Below are positions 8,846-16,450 of a stretch of 64,000 bases of DNA, piece by piece. Below the pieces are notes generated by a model that saw only the letters and a program-made list of their open reading frames with translations, did no database searches and had not been told where the DNA came from. Numbering within the stretch: the stretch's first letter is position 1; every line of letters starts with the position of its first letter. Both the position numbers and the translations under genes were made by a program. The stretch comes from an uncultured Lachnospiraceae bacterium (GTDB lineage Bacteria; Bacillota; Clostridia; Lachnospirales; Lachnospiraceae). The DNA is taken from the NCBI GenBank assembly GCA_934293575.1, contig CAKQYU010000004.1, positions 150,599-214,598 on the forward strand, read 5' to 3'.

Positions 8846-8881
8846 AAAATGGCTATGAGCAGGAACTCATAGCCATTTTTC
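8846..8881. terminator. Bidirectional intrinsic terminator
   Basis: A perfect 15-bp stem (8846-8860 with 8867-8881) and 6-base loop, with A-tract and T-tract ends. It serves the thioesterase gene and the convergent BMP lipoprotein gene. Confidence 0.93.
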
Positions 8882-8908
8882 TTTTGTGGGTCTTTTATGA
8901 TCTCATTT

Positions 8909-10180
8909 TTATTCGGAATCTGTTTCGGTATCATCTTCAGTATCGGATAAAGGTTCGGTTCCGTCTGTGATGCTGCCATCTTCCTGTAATACGGATACCG
9001 TTTTAAAATACCAGTTGATTCCGCCGGTAATGGTTGCATCATCTAAAGTTGAATTTGCTTTTCCTATTTTGTCTCCGGTATTTGTTTCAATGACTCCATC
9101 AAATACATTGAAGCTGCCGTCCATCAGTGTCTTTTTTGCATCATTGATAGCGGTGATTGTGTCATCATCATTTAATTCTTTGCTTGGTTCGGTGATGTCG
9201 ACAAGACCTTCTGCCATTCCACCATAATAATTAGAACCATCGTAAGTACCTTCGATAATGCTTTCTACCATACTGGTGTAGTATGCGGACCAGTTCCAGA
9301 TAACACTGCATAAGGTTGCGTCCGGATTGTTCAGACTCATATCAGAGTTGTAACCGATTCCCCAGATATGATTTTCTTCTGCAACCTGTTGCGGGAAATC
9401 CGTATCACAATGCTGTGCTAATACATCACATCCGATTTGAACCAGGTCTCTGGCATACTGTTCTTCTTTTTCCATATCAAACCAGCTGTTTGTAACCTTT
9501 ACATATACCTGTGCATCCGGATTTACGGAATACACACCCATTGCAAATGCATCAATACCGCCGGTTACTTCCGAGTTGGTAATATCCATGGCAGCAACAT
9601 AGCCGATTTTGTTGGTCTGGGTTTTCTTGCCTGCGGCAATACCCGATAAGTAACGAGCCTGATAAATACGTCCGAAATAATTTGTAAAGTTCTTTCCGTT
9701 ACTCATGTAACCGGTTCCGTGTGCAAAATAAATGTCAGGATATTTTTCTGCCATTTCCGAAGTAACTTCCATATAACCCCAGCTTGTTGTGAAGATAATG
9801 TTACAGCCTTCATCAATACATTCCTGAATTGCTTTTTTTGTTGCTGCTTCATCGGTGTCTGATACATTAATCTTTCTCACAATCTGATCATCCGATAAAC
9901 CAAGATTTTTCTGCATGCCCTGAATACCTAAATCATGTGTGTAGGTGTATCCGCTCCCCTCTGCCGGATCGGTCAAATGGATAACGCCGACTTTGATTTC
10001 TTCCTTTGGAATTCCTGTCGAATCGGAAGAGTCGGATTGATTCTGATCTTTTTTGGTATCATAGCCTTCGTTTGTAGCAATGTCATCGTATTCGGTACTG
10101 CCGCATCCGGTCAGGCATCCGATTCCTATAATCAGAACAAGTAGCAGGGAAAGAGTTTTTTTTATTGTTTTTTGTAACAT
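8909..10180 (-). CDS. BMP-family ABC transporter substrate-binding lipoprotein (nucleoside-type)
   Basis: A 423-residue exported lipoprotein with a basic start, hydrophobic core and lipobox LTGC, giving lipidated C26 after cleavage. An acidic Ser/Asp linker precedes a PnrA/Med-type BMP domain (about 55-400): KVGVIHLTDPAEGSG, IFTTSWGYME, FAHGTGYMS, RYLSGIAAGKKT and IGYVAAMD. This family binds purine nucleosides or related ligands for ABC import. No ATPase or permease gene is adjacent. It is divergent from a chemoreceptor gene, so a role in feeding or sensing a ligand jointly is possible. The ATG at 10180 has GGGAGG upstream and is followed directly by the signal peptide. The C-terminal tail is strongly acidic. 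Confidence 0.9.
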   Translation of the reverse strand: MLQKTIKKTLSLLLVLIIGIGCLTGCGSTEYDDIATNEGYDTKKDQNQSDSSDSTGIPKEEIKVGVIHLTDPAEGSGYTYTHDLGIQGMQKNLGLSDDQIVRKINVSDTDEAATKKAIQECIDEGCNIIFTTSWGYMEVTSEMAEKYPDIYFAHGTGYMSNGKNFTNYFGRIYQARYLSGIAAGKKTQTNKIGYVAAMDITNSEVTGGIDAFAMGVYSVNPDAQVYVKVTNSWFDMEKEEQYARDLVQIGCDVLAQHCDTDFPQQVAEENHIWGIGYNSDMSLNNPDATLCSVIWNWSAYYTSMVESIIEGTYDGSNYYGGMAEGLVDITEPSKELNDDDTITAINDAKKTLMDGSFNVFDGVIETNTGDKIGKANSTLDDATITGGINWYFKTVSVLQEDGSITDGTEPLSDTEDDTETDSE

Positions 10181-10212
10181 GTAAGAGCCTCCCTTATTAT
10201 TTGATATAAAAT

Positions 10213-10241
10213 AATTTATCATCTGGATAACGTCTTGTCAA
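10213..10241 (-). promoter_or_regulatory. Sigma-A promoter of the BMP lipoprotein gene
   Basis: On the minus strand, consensus TTGACA (10236-10241), a 17-base spacer, and TAAATT (10213-10218). Confidence 0.75.
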
Positions 10242-10268
10242 AATATATCGAATTTTTCGGAATTTCTA

Positions 10269-10297
10269 TTGCGAAAAAGTGGGAGTATTGATAGAAT
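10269..10297 (+). promoter_or_regulatory. Sigma-A promoter of the chemoreceptor gene
   Basis: TTGCGA (10269-10274), a 17-base spacer and TAGAAT (10292-10297). It lies 28 bases from the minus-strand promoter of the BMP gene, back to back. No sigma-D-type motility promoter was seen. Confidence 0.65.
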
Positions 10298-10334
10298 AGA
10301 AAATAGACAAATTTGAAAGGAAGAGACACGAATT

Positions 10335-12026
10335 ATGAAAAAACGGATATGCGCATTATCATTATTTCCAATGTTTTTGATGGCAGTAACAATTATAATA
10401 TTAACAACAACGGTTATCCGTTCCAATATTGAGAAGGATACAGAGGTTAGACTAAAAGGTGTAGTGGCGGCAGTGGATTCCATGTATGATCAAAATTCCG
10501 GTGATTATATTGTTGCTGAGAATGGGGATGTCTGGAAAGGTGCCTATAATATATCGAAGTCGGGAGATTTGCTTGCCAGTATCAAGGAAGAGTCCGGCGT
10601 AGATGTTACATTCTGTTATGGAGATGAAAGAATTGTAACTTCCGTAAAGGATAAAGACGGAAATCAGGTATTAGGTTCTAAGGTTGGAAAGACTATTACA
10701 GACAAGGTACTAAAGGGAAAGACTGTGTTTACGGATAAAGTTTTGGTAAATGATGTAGAATGTTATGGTTATTATGCTCCGGTTTATCAGAATGATTCGG
10801 ATGAAGTAGTCGGTATGATTTTTGCGGGTTCGCCAAGACAGGAGGGTTTAAAAACATACTATTCTATATTTAAAGTGATTTGTATTGTAAGCGTTGCCCT
10901 GTTGATTATTTTTACGATTACAAGCTCTATGGTTGCCGGTTCGATTACGAATGCAATTAAAAGTGGTACATCTGCGGTTAAGGCAGTAGCAGCGGGAAGA
11001 TTAATGCTTCAGCTTGAACCAAAGTACATGCATCGTCAGGATGAGATTGGAGAATTATGCAGAAGTGTAGATGGAATGAAGGATGAACTTCGGTATATTA
11101 TTGAAGACATTAATAATAATACAAAGGAATTGCTTAATTCCGCAAATTCATTGGATTATAATGCAAAGGCAACCCTGAATACGGTAGACAGTGTGGATCG
11201 TGCAATCGGAGAGATTGCTGATGGTGCGACGGCACAGGCAAGAGATACTTTGCATGCAACAGAGAATGTCGGAATTATGGGTGATATGTTAGAGGCAACC
11301 GGCAGAGAGATTGAAACATTGAATGCCAATGCAAAAGCAATGGAAGATTCTGTGGCACAGACAACGGATTCCTTAAAGGCATTGGTTAAGGTAAATGATA
11401 AAGTAATGGATGCTATGGAAATGATTAATAATCAGACGACAAGAACGAATGAGTCTTCTCAGAAGATAAAAGAGGCAACCAATATTATCAGTAATATTTC
11501 GGAAGAAACTACTTTATTGGCATTGAATGCATCAATTGAAGCTGCAAGAGCAGGAGAACAGGGAAGAGGATTTGCGGTTGTTGCCAATGAAATTCAACAT
11601 TTGGCAGAGCAGTCCGGTAATGCAACCGACACGATTAACCATATGGTAAATGCTTTGTTGGAAGATTCGGATAAAGCAGTCGAAACAATGGCGCGTGTTC
11701 GTGAGATTGTACTGGCACAGAGTAGAGATTTGGAAAGCACTATGATTGTGATTGAAGATGTGATTCGCGCAGTGAATGCTTCCTCAAGGTCAGTTGCATC
11801 GATTGAAGAGCAGAGTAATAAGTTGAATGCGGCTAAGGATGAAATCGTAGCAATTGTTGAAAGCTTGTCAGCGGTTGCGGAAGAGAATGCTGCAAGTACA
11901 GAGGAGACATCAGCAGCTACGACTGAGGTATCGGACAGCTTTAATGAAGTAACCCGGTCTGCGGATTCCTTAAAAGGAATTGCAGACAGTATTGCAGAAA
12001 CGGTTCATACATTTAAACTGGATTAA
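10335..12026 (+). CDS. Methyl-accepting chemotaxis protein with single Cache sensor
   Basis: A 563-residue transmembrane receptor: TM1 (about 8-28), an extracellular Cache-like domain (about 35-170, with CYGDERIVTS and the FTDKVLVNDVECYGYYAPV strands), TM2 (about 180-203), HAMP (to about 258) and a long methyl-accepting signalling helix bundle. The hairpin tip LLALNASIEAARAGE followed by GRGFAVVANEIQHLAEQS is the CheA/CheW contact region. Ligand identity is unknown. Its divergent partner is a nucleoside-type BMP lipoprotein, which may share a ligand theme. No CheR-tethering pentapeptide is seen at the C-terminus. AGGAAG lies eleven bases before the ATG. A terminator follows. Confidence 0.93.
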   Translation: MKKRICALSLFPMFLMAVTIIILTTTVIRSNIEKDTEVRLKGVVAAVDSMYDQNSGDYIVAENGDVWKGAYNISKSGDLLASIKEESGVDVTFCYGDERIVTSVKDKDGNQVLGSKVGKTITDKVLKGKTVFTDKVLVNDVECYGYYAPVYQNDSDEVVGMIFAGSPRQEGLKTYYSIFKVICIVSVALLIIFTITSSMVAGSITNAIKSGTSAVKAVAAGRLMLQLEPKYMHRQDEIGELCRSVDGMKDELRYIIEDINNNTKELLNSANSLDYNAKATLNTVDSVDRAIGEIADGATAQARDTLHATENVGIMGDMLEATGREIETLNANAKAMEDSVAQTTDSLKALVKVNDKVMDAMEMINNQTTRTNESSQKIKEATNIISNISEETTLLALNASIEAARAGEQGRGFAVVANEIQHLAEQSGNATDTINHMVNALLEDSDKAVETMARVREIVLAQSRDLESTMIVIEDVIRAVNASSRSVASIEEQSNKLNAAKDEIVAIVESLSAVAEENAASTEETSAATTEVSDSFNEVTRSADSLKGIADSIAETVHTFKLD

Positions 12027-12048
12027 TTTTAGATACAATTTACGAAAG

Positions 12049-12076
12049 AAGCACCAAAGAGATTTGGTGCTTTTTT
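12049..12076 (+). terminator. Rho-independent terminator of the chemoreceptor gene
   Basis: A 10-bp perfect stem (12049-12058 with 12063-12072), a 4-base loop, and a T-run at 12071-12076. It lies 36 bases before the asparaginase start. Confidence 0.88.
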
Positions 12077-12111
12077 CAACTTTATCGGAATTGACAATGG
12101 GAGGAATTTAT

Positions 12112-13125
12112 TTGAAAATCGGTGTGATATTTACTGGGGGTACGATTGGAAGTACCATTGATCAGAGTGGTCATATTGTGGCGGATAAGGACAACAGGGA
12201 TTTTTTGCTGTTGAATTTATACAGACATAAATTTACGTTACAGGATGAATTTGTGATAAGGACGCCATATTGCATTTTAAGTGAGAATTTATCCGGTCGG
12301 GAATTGGAATTATTGGTTGCCTGTGTGAACGAATTAAAAGAAAAGGTGGATGGAATTATTATTACGCACGGAACGGATACCTTGCAATATACGGCGGCAG
12401 CTTTAGGGTATGTGTATTCCAATCTTGCGATTCCGATTGTGTTGGTATCGAGTAATTACGTATTAGAGGATAGCCGTGCAAACGGACTGACAAATTTTGC
12501 CTGTGCGGTATCGTTTATTCATGCCGGGCAGGGACACGGCGTGTTTGTAAGTTATTGCAATCGGGGTGATACTCCTAAAATTCATCGCGGAACAAGATTG
12601 CAAAACGGGCTTTATTATTCGGATGATGTTTTGAGTATTGAAAATAGTTATTATGGTGAATTTGTTTTGGATGGCCGAAATGAAGAAAGATTTTTGCAAA
12701 AAGAAAACGATGAAACAGGAACAGAGCATATGGAGTTTTTGACGGACCGGATTTTGTTTGATATGCAGGCTACCGATGAAATTATGCAGATACATCCGTA
12801 TGTTGGGATGCGGTATCCCAAGATTTCAGAGGATATAAGGGTAATTCTTCATGGAAGCTTTCATTCCGGAACAATTGCGGTTTCAAAAGAATGGGAAGAA
12901 TTTGCCAAAGAGGCACAGGATAAAAAAATCCCTTTTTATCTGGTTGGGTTGTCGTCAAAATGTATTCATTATGAAACGGTGCAGGCTTATGAACGATATG
13001 GAGTGATTCCTTTATATGACAGAGCATGGATTGCTCAATATTGCAAATTATGGTTGATTTTAAGCAATCAATTGAATTTACAGGCAACAATGCAAATGGA
13101 AATTGCATGCGAAAAATGTAAATAA
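12112..13125 (+). CDS. L-asparaginase (type I-like, cytoplasmic)
   Basis: A 337-residue asparaginase without a signal peptide. It would hydrolyse L-asparagine to aspartate and ammonia. The first catalytic-loop signature is IFTGGTIGS with the nucleophilic Thr near residue 10. The second is THGTDTLQYTAAAL, the conserved T-D-x-x-x motif. The start is a TTG at 12112 preceded by GGGAGGA at six bases. The ATG at 12097 lies inside that ribosome site, and longer forms would read through the preceding terminator. The C-terminal part (SSKCIHYETV, AYERYGVIPLYD) fits the family. It stands alone between a terminator and the glgC promoter region. Confidence 0.88.
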   Translation: MKIGVIFTGGTIGSTIDQSGHIVADKDNRDFLLLNLYRHKFTLQDEFVIRTPYCILSENLSGRELELLVACVNELKEKVDGIIITHGTDTLQYTAAALGYVYSNLAIPIVLVSSNYVLEDSRANGLTNFACAVSFIHAGQGHGVFVSYCNRGDTPKIHRGTRLQNGLYYSDDVLSIENSYYGEFVLDGRNEERFLQKENDETGTEHMEFLTDRILFDMQATDEIMQIHPYVGMRYPKISEDIRVILHGSFHSGTIAVSKEWEEFAKEAQDKKIPFYLVGLSSKCIHYETVQAYERYGVIPLYDRAWIAQYCKLWLILSNQLNLQATMQMEIACEKCK

Positions 13126-13272
13126 TTGGTAAAGTTGCATAAAAGCAGACAAAAAAATCGACAGGAAAAATAATAATAATTAGAACAAATGGTACATTTC
13201 ATGAAAATATTAACAAAAATAGGAAAAAATATGTAAAATTGTACAAAAAAACTTTCGTTTTTTACGATTTGA

Positions 13273-13281
13273 TGATATAAT
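13273..13281 (+). promoter_or_regulatory. Extended -10 promoter of glgC-glgD
   Basis: TGATATAAT (13273-13281) is an extended -10 element 34 bases before the glgC ATG. The expected -35 position (about 13253) is poor. The 150 bases upstream are A/T-rich without other recognisable structure. Confidence 0.5.
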
Positions 13282-13314
13282 TAAACACATATTCTTGCAT
13301 AAAGGGGTGACACT

Positions 13315-14589
13315 ATGATTAAAAAAGAAATGATTGCCATGCTTTTGGCTGGTGGACAGGGAAGTAGATTGGGAGTTCTGACTTCAAACCTTGCGAAACC
13401 CGCAGTTGCTTTTGGTGGAAAATATAAAATTATCGATTTCCCACTTAGTAACTGTATTAATTCAGGTATTGATACAGTGGGTGTCTTAACACAATATCGA
13501 CCGCTTCGGTTAAATCAACATATTGGAATTGGTATTCCGTGGGATTTGGACCGTACAATTGGTGGTGTAACTGTATTACCTCCATACGAAAAAAGTACAG
13601 ATAGTTCATGGTATACTGGTACAGCGAATGCAATTTATCAAAACTTGGAATATATTGATTACTACAATCCGGAATATGTTTTGATTTTGTCAGGTGACCA
13701 TATATATAAAATGGATTATGAAGTTATGTTAGACTATCATAAGTCAATGGAAGCAGATATTACACTTGCTACATATGAGGTTCCGATGGAGGAGGCAAGC
13801 CGTTTTGGTGTCGTTATCACAGACGGTAACGGTGTAATTCAGGAATTTGAAGAGAAGCCTGAAAAACCGAGAAGTAATAAAGCTTCAATGGGTATTTATA
13901 TCTTCAAGTGGAGTGTGTTGAAGGCAGCTTTAACAGAACTGAAGGATGTACCTTCTTGTGACTTTGGTAAACATATCATTCCACATTGTCATGAACATGG
14001 TTCTAAGGTAGTTGCATATGACTTTAAGGGTTATTGGAAGGATGTTGGAACACTCGGTTCTTATTGGGAAGCGAATATGGAACTGGTTGATCTGATTCCT
14101 GAATTTAATTTATATGAGGAATTCTGGAAGATTTATACAAAGAGTGATATCTTACCGCCACAGTATATTGATGAAGCAGGCGAAGCAACAGAGAGTATCA
14201 TTGGTGAAGGAACAGAAGTTTACGGTGAGGTTCATCACTGTGTAATCGGTTCCGGCGTAACAATTGAAAAAGGTGCTGTAGTAAAAGATTCCATTATTAT
14301 GAATAACACGGTAATCGGTGCCGGCTCTGTAGTTGATAAAGCGATTATTGCAGAGAATGTAGTAATCGGTAAGAATGTTGAATTAGGTGTCGGCGAAGAA
14401 GCTGTGAATGAGTATAAGCCACAGATATATGCATTTGGTCTAGTAACAATCGGTGAAAATTCTACCGTTCCGGATAATGTAAAGGTAGGAAAGAATACAG
14501 CAATTTACGGACCTACGGATGCATCCGAATATCCGGATGGATTGTTAAAGAGTGGTTCTAGTTTAATAAAGGTAGGTGACTTAGCATGA
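13315..14589 (+). CDS. glgC: Glucose-1-phosphate adenylyltransferase, catalytic subunit
   Basis: A 424-residue cytoplasmic enzyme making ADP-glucose from ATP and glucose-1-phosphate, the committed step of glycogen synthesis. The Rossmann-like nucleotidyltransferase domain (1-265) has LLAGGQGSRLG at the N-terminus, PAVAFGGKYKIIDFPLSN, the WYTGTANAIYQN substrate loop and the metal-binding SGDHIYKMDY. The C-terminal part (about 285-400) is a left-handed beta-helix of hexapeptide repeats. AAGGGG precedes the ATG at 13315. The glgD start overlaps its stop codon (ATGA), indicating translational coupling and a hetero-oligomer, as in other Firmicutes. Confidence 0.96.
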   Translation: MIKKEMIAMLLAGGQGSRLGVLTSNLAKPAVAFGGKYKIIDFPLSNCINSGIDTVGVLTQYRPLRLNQHIGIGIPWDLDRTIGGVTVLPPYEKSTDSSWYTGTANAIYQNLEYIDYYNPEYVLILSGDHIYKMDYEVMLDYHKSMEADITLATYEVPMEEASRFGVVITDGNGVIQEFEEKPEKPRSNKASMGIYIFKWSVLKAALTELKDVPSCDFGKHIIPHCHEHGSKVVAYDFKGYWKDVGTLGSYWEANMELVDLIPEFNLYEEFWKIYTKSDILPPQYIDEAGEATESIIGEGTEVYGEVHHCVIGSGVTIEKGAVVKDSIIMNNTVIGAGSVVDKAIIAENVVIGKNVELGVGEEAVNEYKPQIYAFGLVTIGENSTVPDNVKVGKNTAIYGPTDASEYPDGLLKSGSSLIKVGDLA

Positions 14590-15710
14590 GAGCAATCGGT
14601 ATAATTTTAGCAGGTGGTAATAGCAGTGGAATGGGTGAGTTGTCTGCAAAGCGTGCAGTTGCAGCTATGCCGGTTACAGGTAGCTATCGTGCTATCGACT
14701 TTGCATTAAGTAATATGACAAATTCGAATATTCAAAAAGTTGCCGTATTTACCCAGTATAATTCACGTTCTTTGAATGAACATTTAAATTCTGCAAAATG
14801 GTGGGATTTTGGTAGAAAACAAGGTGGGTTGTATGTATTTACACCAACCATTACAACGACAAACAGTTTATGGTATCAGGGTACTGCTGATGCATTGTAT
14901 CAGAATATTAATTTCTTAAAAGACAGCCATGAACCATATGTTGTAATCGCATCCGGTGATGGTGTATATAAGTTAGATTATAATAAAGTATTAGAGGAAC
15001 ATATCAAAAAGGGTGCGGATATCACAATCGTTTGTAAAGATATCAATCCGGAAGAGGATGATGTCAGCCGCTTTGGTATCGTGAAGTACAATGATGATAT
15101 GCAGGTAGTGGATTTTGAAGAAAAACCATTAGTAGCACAGACATCAACAGCATCCATCGGTGTATATGTTATCCGTAGAAGACAATTGATTGAATTGTTG
15201 GAGGCATGTGCAAAAGAAGGAAGGACCGACTTTGTTCGTGATATTTTAATCCGCTACAAGAGTGTAAAGAAGATTTATGCATATAAGATGGATTCTTATT
15301 GGAGAAATATAGGAACAATTGATTCTTATTATAAGACCAACATGGATTTCTTAAAGAAAGATATCAGAGATTATTTCTTCCGTCAGTATCCGGATGTATA
15401 TTCTAAGGTAGAAGATTTACCACCTGCAAAATATAATGGGGATGCAGTGGTAAATAACAGCCTGATTGCAAGTGGATGTATTATTAATGGTACAGTTGAA
15501 AATTCTGTATTGTTTAAGAAGGTTTATGTTGGAAATAACTGTGTCATTCGAAATTCAATTATTTTGAATGATGTACATATTGGGGATAATTCAGTTATTG
15601 AAAACTGTATCGTAGAGAGCAGGGATACTTTACGTGCAAACACAATTCATACAGCAGAACCGGGAGAAATCAAAGTAGTAGTTGAGAAAAACTTCCGATA
15701 TGCTTTATAG
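14586..15710 (+). CDS. glgD: GlgD, regulatory subunit of ADP-glucose pyrophosphorylase
   Basis: A 374-residue paralogue of GlgC whose start overlaps the glgC stop codon by four bases. The fold motifs are recognisable but altered: the nucleotide loop reads ILAGGNSSGMGEL instead of the canonical GGxGxRL, and the GD motif is ASGDGVYKLDY. Loss of the loop arginine is typical of GlgD, known in Firmicutes as a poorly catalytic subunit that raises GlgC activity. The C-terminal hexapeptide helix (about 285-360) is present. No glycogen synthase or branching enzyme gene is adjacent, so the rest of the pathway must lie elsewhere. Confidence 0.94.
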   Translation: MRAIGIILAGGNSSGMGELSAKRAVAAMPVTGSYRAIDFALSNMTNSNIQKVAVFTQYNSRSLNEHLNSAKWWDFGRKQGGLYVFTPTITTTNSLWYQGTADALYQNINFLKDSHEPYVVIASGDGVYKLDYNKVLEEHIKKGADITIVCKDINPEEDDVSRFGIVKYNDDMQVVDFEEKPLVAQTSTASIGVYVIRRRQLIELLEACAKEGRTDFVRDILIRYKSVKKIYAYKMDSYWRNIGTIDSYYKTNMDFLKKDIRDYFFRQYPDVYSKVEDLPPAKYNGDAVVNNSLIASGCIINGTVENSVLFKKVYVGNNCVIRNSIILNDVHIGDNSVIENCIVESRDTLRANTIHTAEPGEIKVVVEKNFRYAL

Positions 15711-15797
15711 TTCTTTTCTGGAGAGAAAACGTATTAAATTTATGGGATAAAAGGGGATCATGTGGAGAGTGGTTCCAATACAAAAGGGGTGTAACGT

Positions 15798-16064
15798 ATG
15801 GAGATTACAGATATCAGACTTAGTAAGGTAGCAAGAGAGGGTAAGATGAAGGCAATTGCATCAATTACGTTAGATAATGAATTTGCAGTTCATGATATTA
15901 AAGTAATTGAAGGAGAAAAGGGATTATTTATTGCAATGCCAAGCCGTAAGGCTGCGGATGGGGATTACAGAGATATTGTTCATCCGATTAATCAGAATGC
16001 TCGAAATAAAATTCAGACAATGATTTTAGATGAGTATAGCAAAATGATTGCCGAAGAAGAATAA
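15798..16064 (+). CDS. spoVG: SpoVG, RNA-binding regulator
   Basis: An 88-residue protein matching SpoVG over its whole length: it begins MEITDIRLSKV, has AIASITLDNEFAVHDIKVIEG and PSRKAADGDYRDIVHPIN, and a short helical tail. SpoVG is a small cytoplasmic nucleic-acid-binding protein, named for sporulation and septation phenotypes in Bacillus but widespread in non-sporulating Firmicutes, where it influences expression of many genes. AAAGGGG lies upstream of the ATG. It sits in its own unit between glgD and a strong terminator. Its presence alone does not prove sporulation. Confidence 0.96.
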   Translation: MEITDIRLSKVAREGKMKAIASITLDNEFAVHDIKVIEGEKGLFIAMPSRKAADGDYRDIVHPINQNARNKIQTMILDEYSKMIAEEE

Positions 16065-16073
16065 TAAGATGAG

Positions 16074-16105
16074 AATACCGGTAGAATATCTACCGGTATT
16101 TTTTT
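16074..16105 (+). terminator. Rho-independent terminator of spoVG
   Basis: A perfect 12-bp stem (16074-16085 with 16089-16100), a 3-base loop and a T-run at 16099-16105. Confidence 0.95.
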
Positions 16106-16290
16106 GTGCAGAAAAACACCATTTTCATGATTTTGCAACGACAGATTGATATGTGAAAAAACTTCATTTATAAATATGGTAATTGAATAAATGCCATGCA
16201 CAAAATGTAGAAACATTGGATTTAAGCGGAAGTGAATTTTTACTCACTTGTAAGAAGTAAAATTCAGAAAAAAACGATAAAAACTCCCCC

Positions 16291-16319
16291 TTGCTTTTTG
16301 TTGGGATGTGATTTACAAT
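16291..16319 (+). promoter_or_regulatory. Sigma-A promoter of nrdD
   Basis: TTGCTT (16291-16296), a 17-base spacer and TACAAT (16314-16319). It implies a leader of roughly 125 bases. Confidence 0.7.
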
Positions 16320-16320
16320 A

Positions 16321-16336
16321 GCACAAGATGTTGTGG
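16321..16336 (+). promoter_or_regulatory. Candidate NrdR box overlapping the nrdD transcription start
   Basis: GCACAAGATGTTGTGG contains a CACAA-4-TTGTG inverted repeat and agrees with the published NrdR consensus acaCwAtATaTwGtgt at its most conserved positions. It begins two bases after the -10 hexamer, where a repressor would block initiation. NrdR usually binds two boxes; I see only one convincing copy. Confidence 0.45.
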
Positions 16337-16450
16337 CTCGGATATGAAAATTAACTTATTCTGTACAATAATTAGTTGTTGATATCGAGTTTATACATAT
16401 ATATTGGGGACGTAGGGATGATTATGTCTGTAACAAAAAGGGGAATGAAT

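Larger units (their letters stand above)
16106..16450 (+). other. 345-base gene-free region upstream of nrdD
   Basis: No credible coding sequence was seen. The first 185 bases hold only A/T-rich sequence and a small inverted repeat (AAGTGA/TCACTT near 16230-16250). The right part contains a promoter (16291-16319), a NrdR-box-like palindrome (16321-16336) and about 110 bases of untranslated leader before the nrdD start. Confidence 0.6.

Noticed and set aside
13126..13314. Possible small RNA or attenuator in the A-rich spacer before glgC
   Set aside because: Apart from the extended -10 promoter I found no stable hairpin or T-run.
16351..16380. A second NrdR box downstream of the first
   Set aside because: The ACAATAATTAGTTGT stretch fails at the conserved C, A-T and G positions of the consensus and is not at a whole number of helical turns from the good site.
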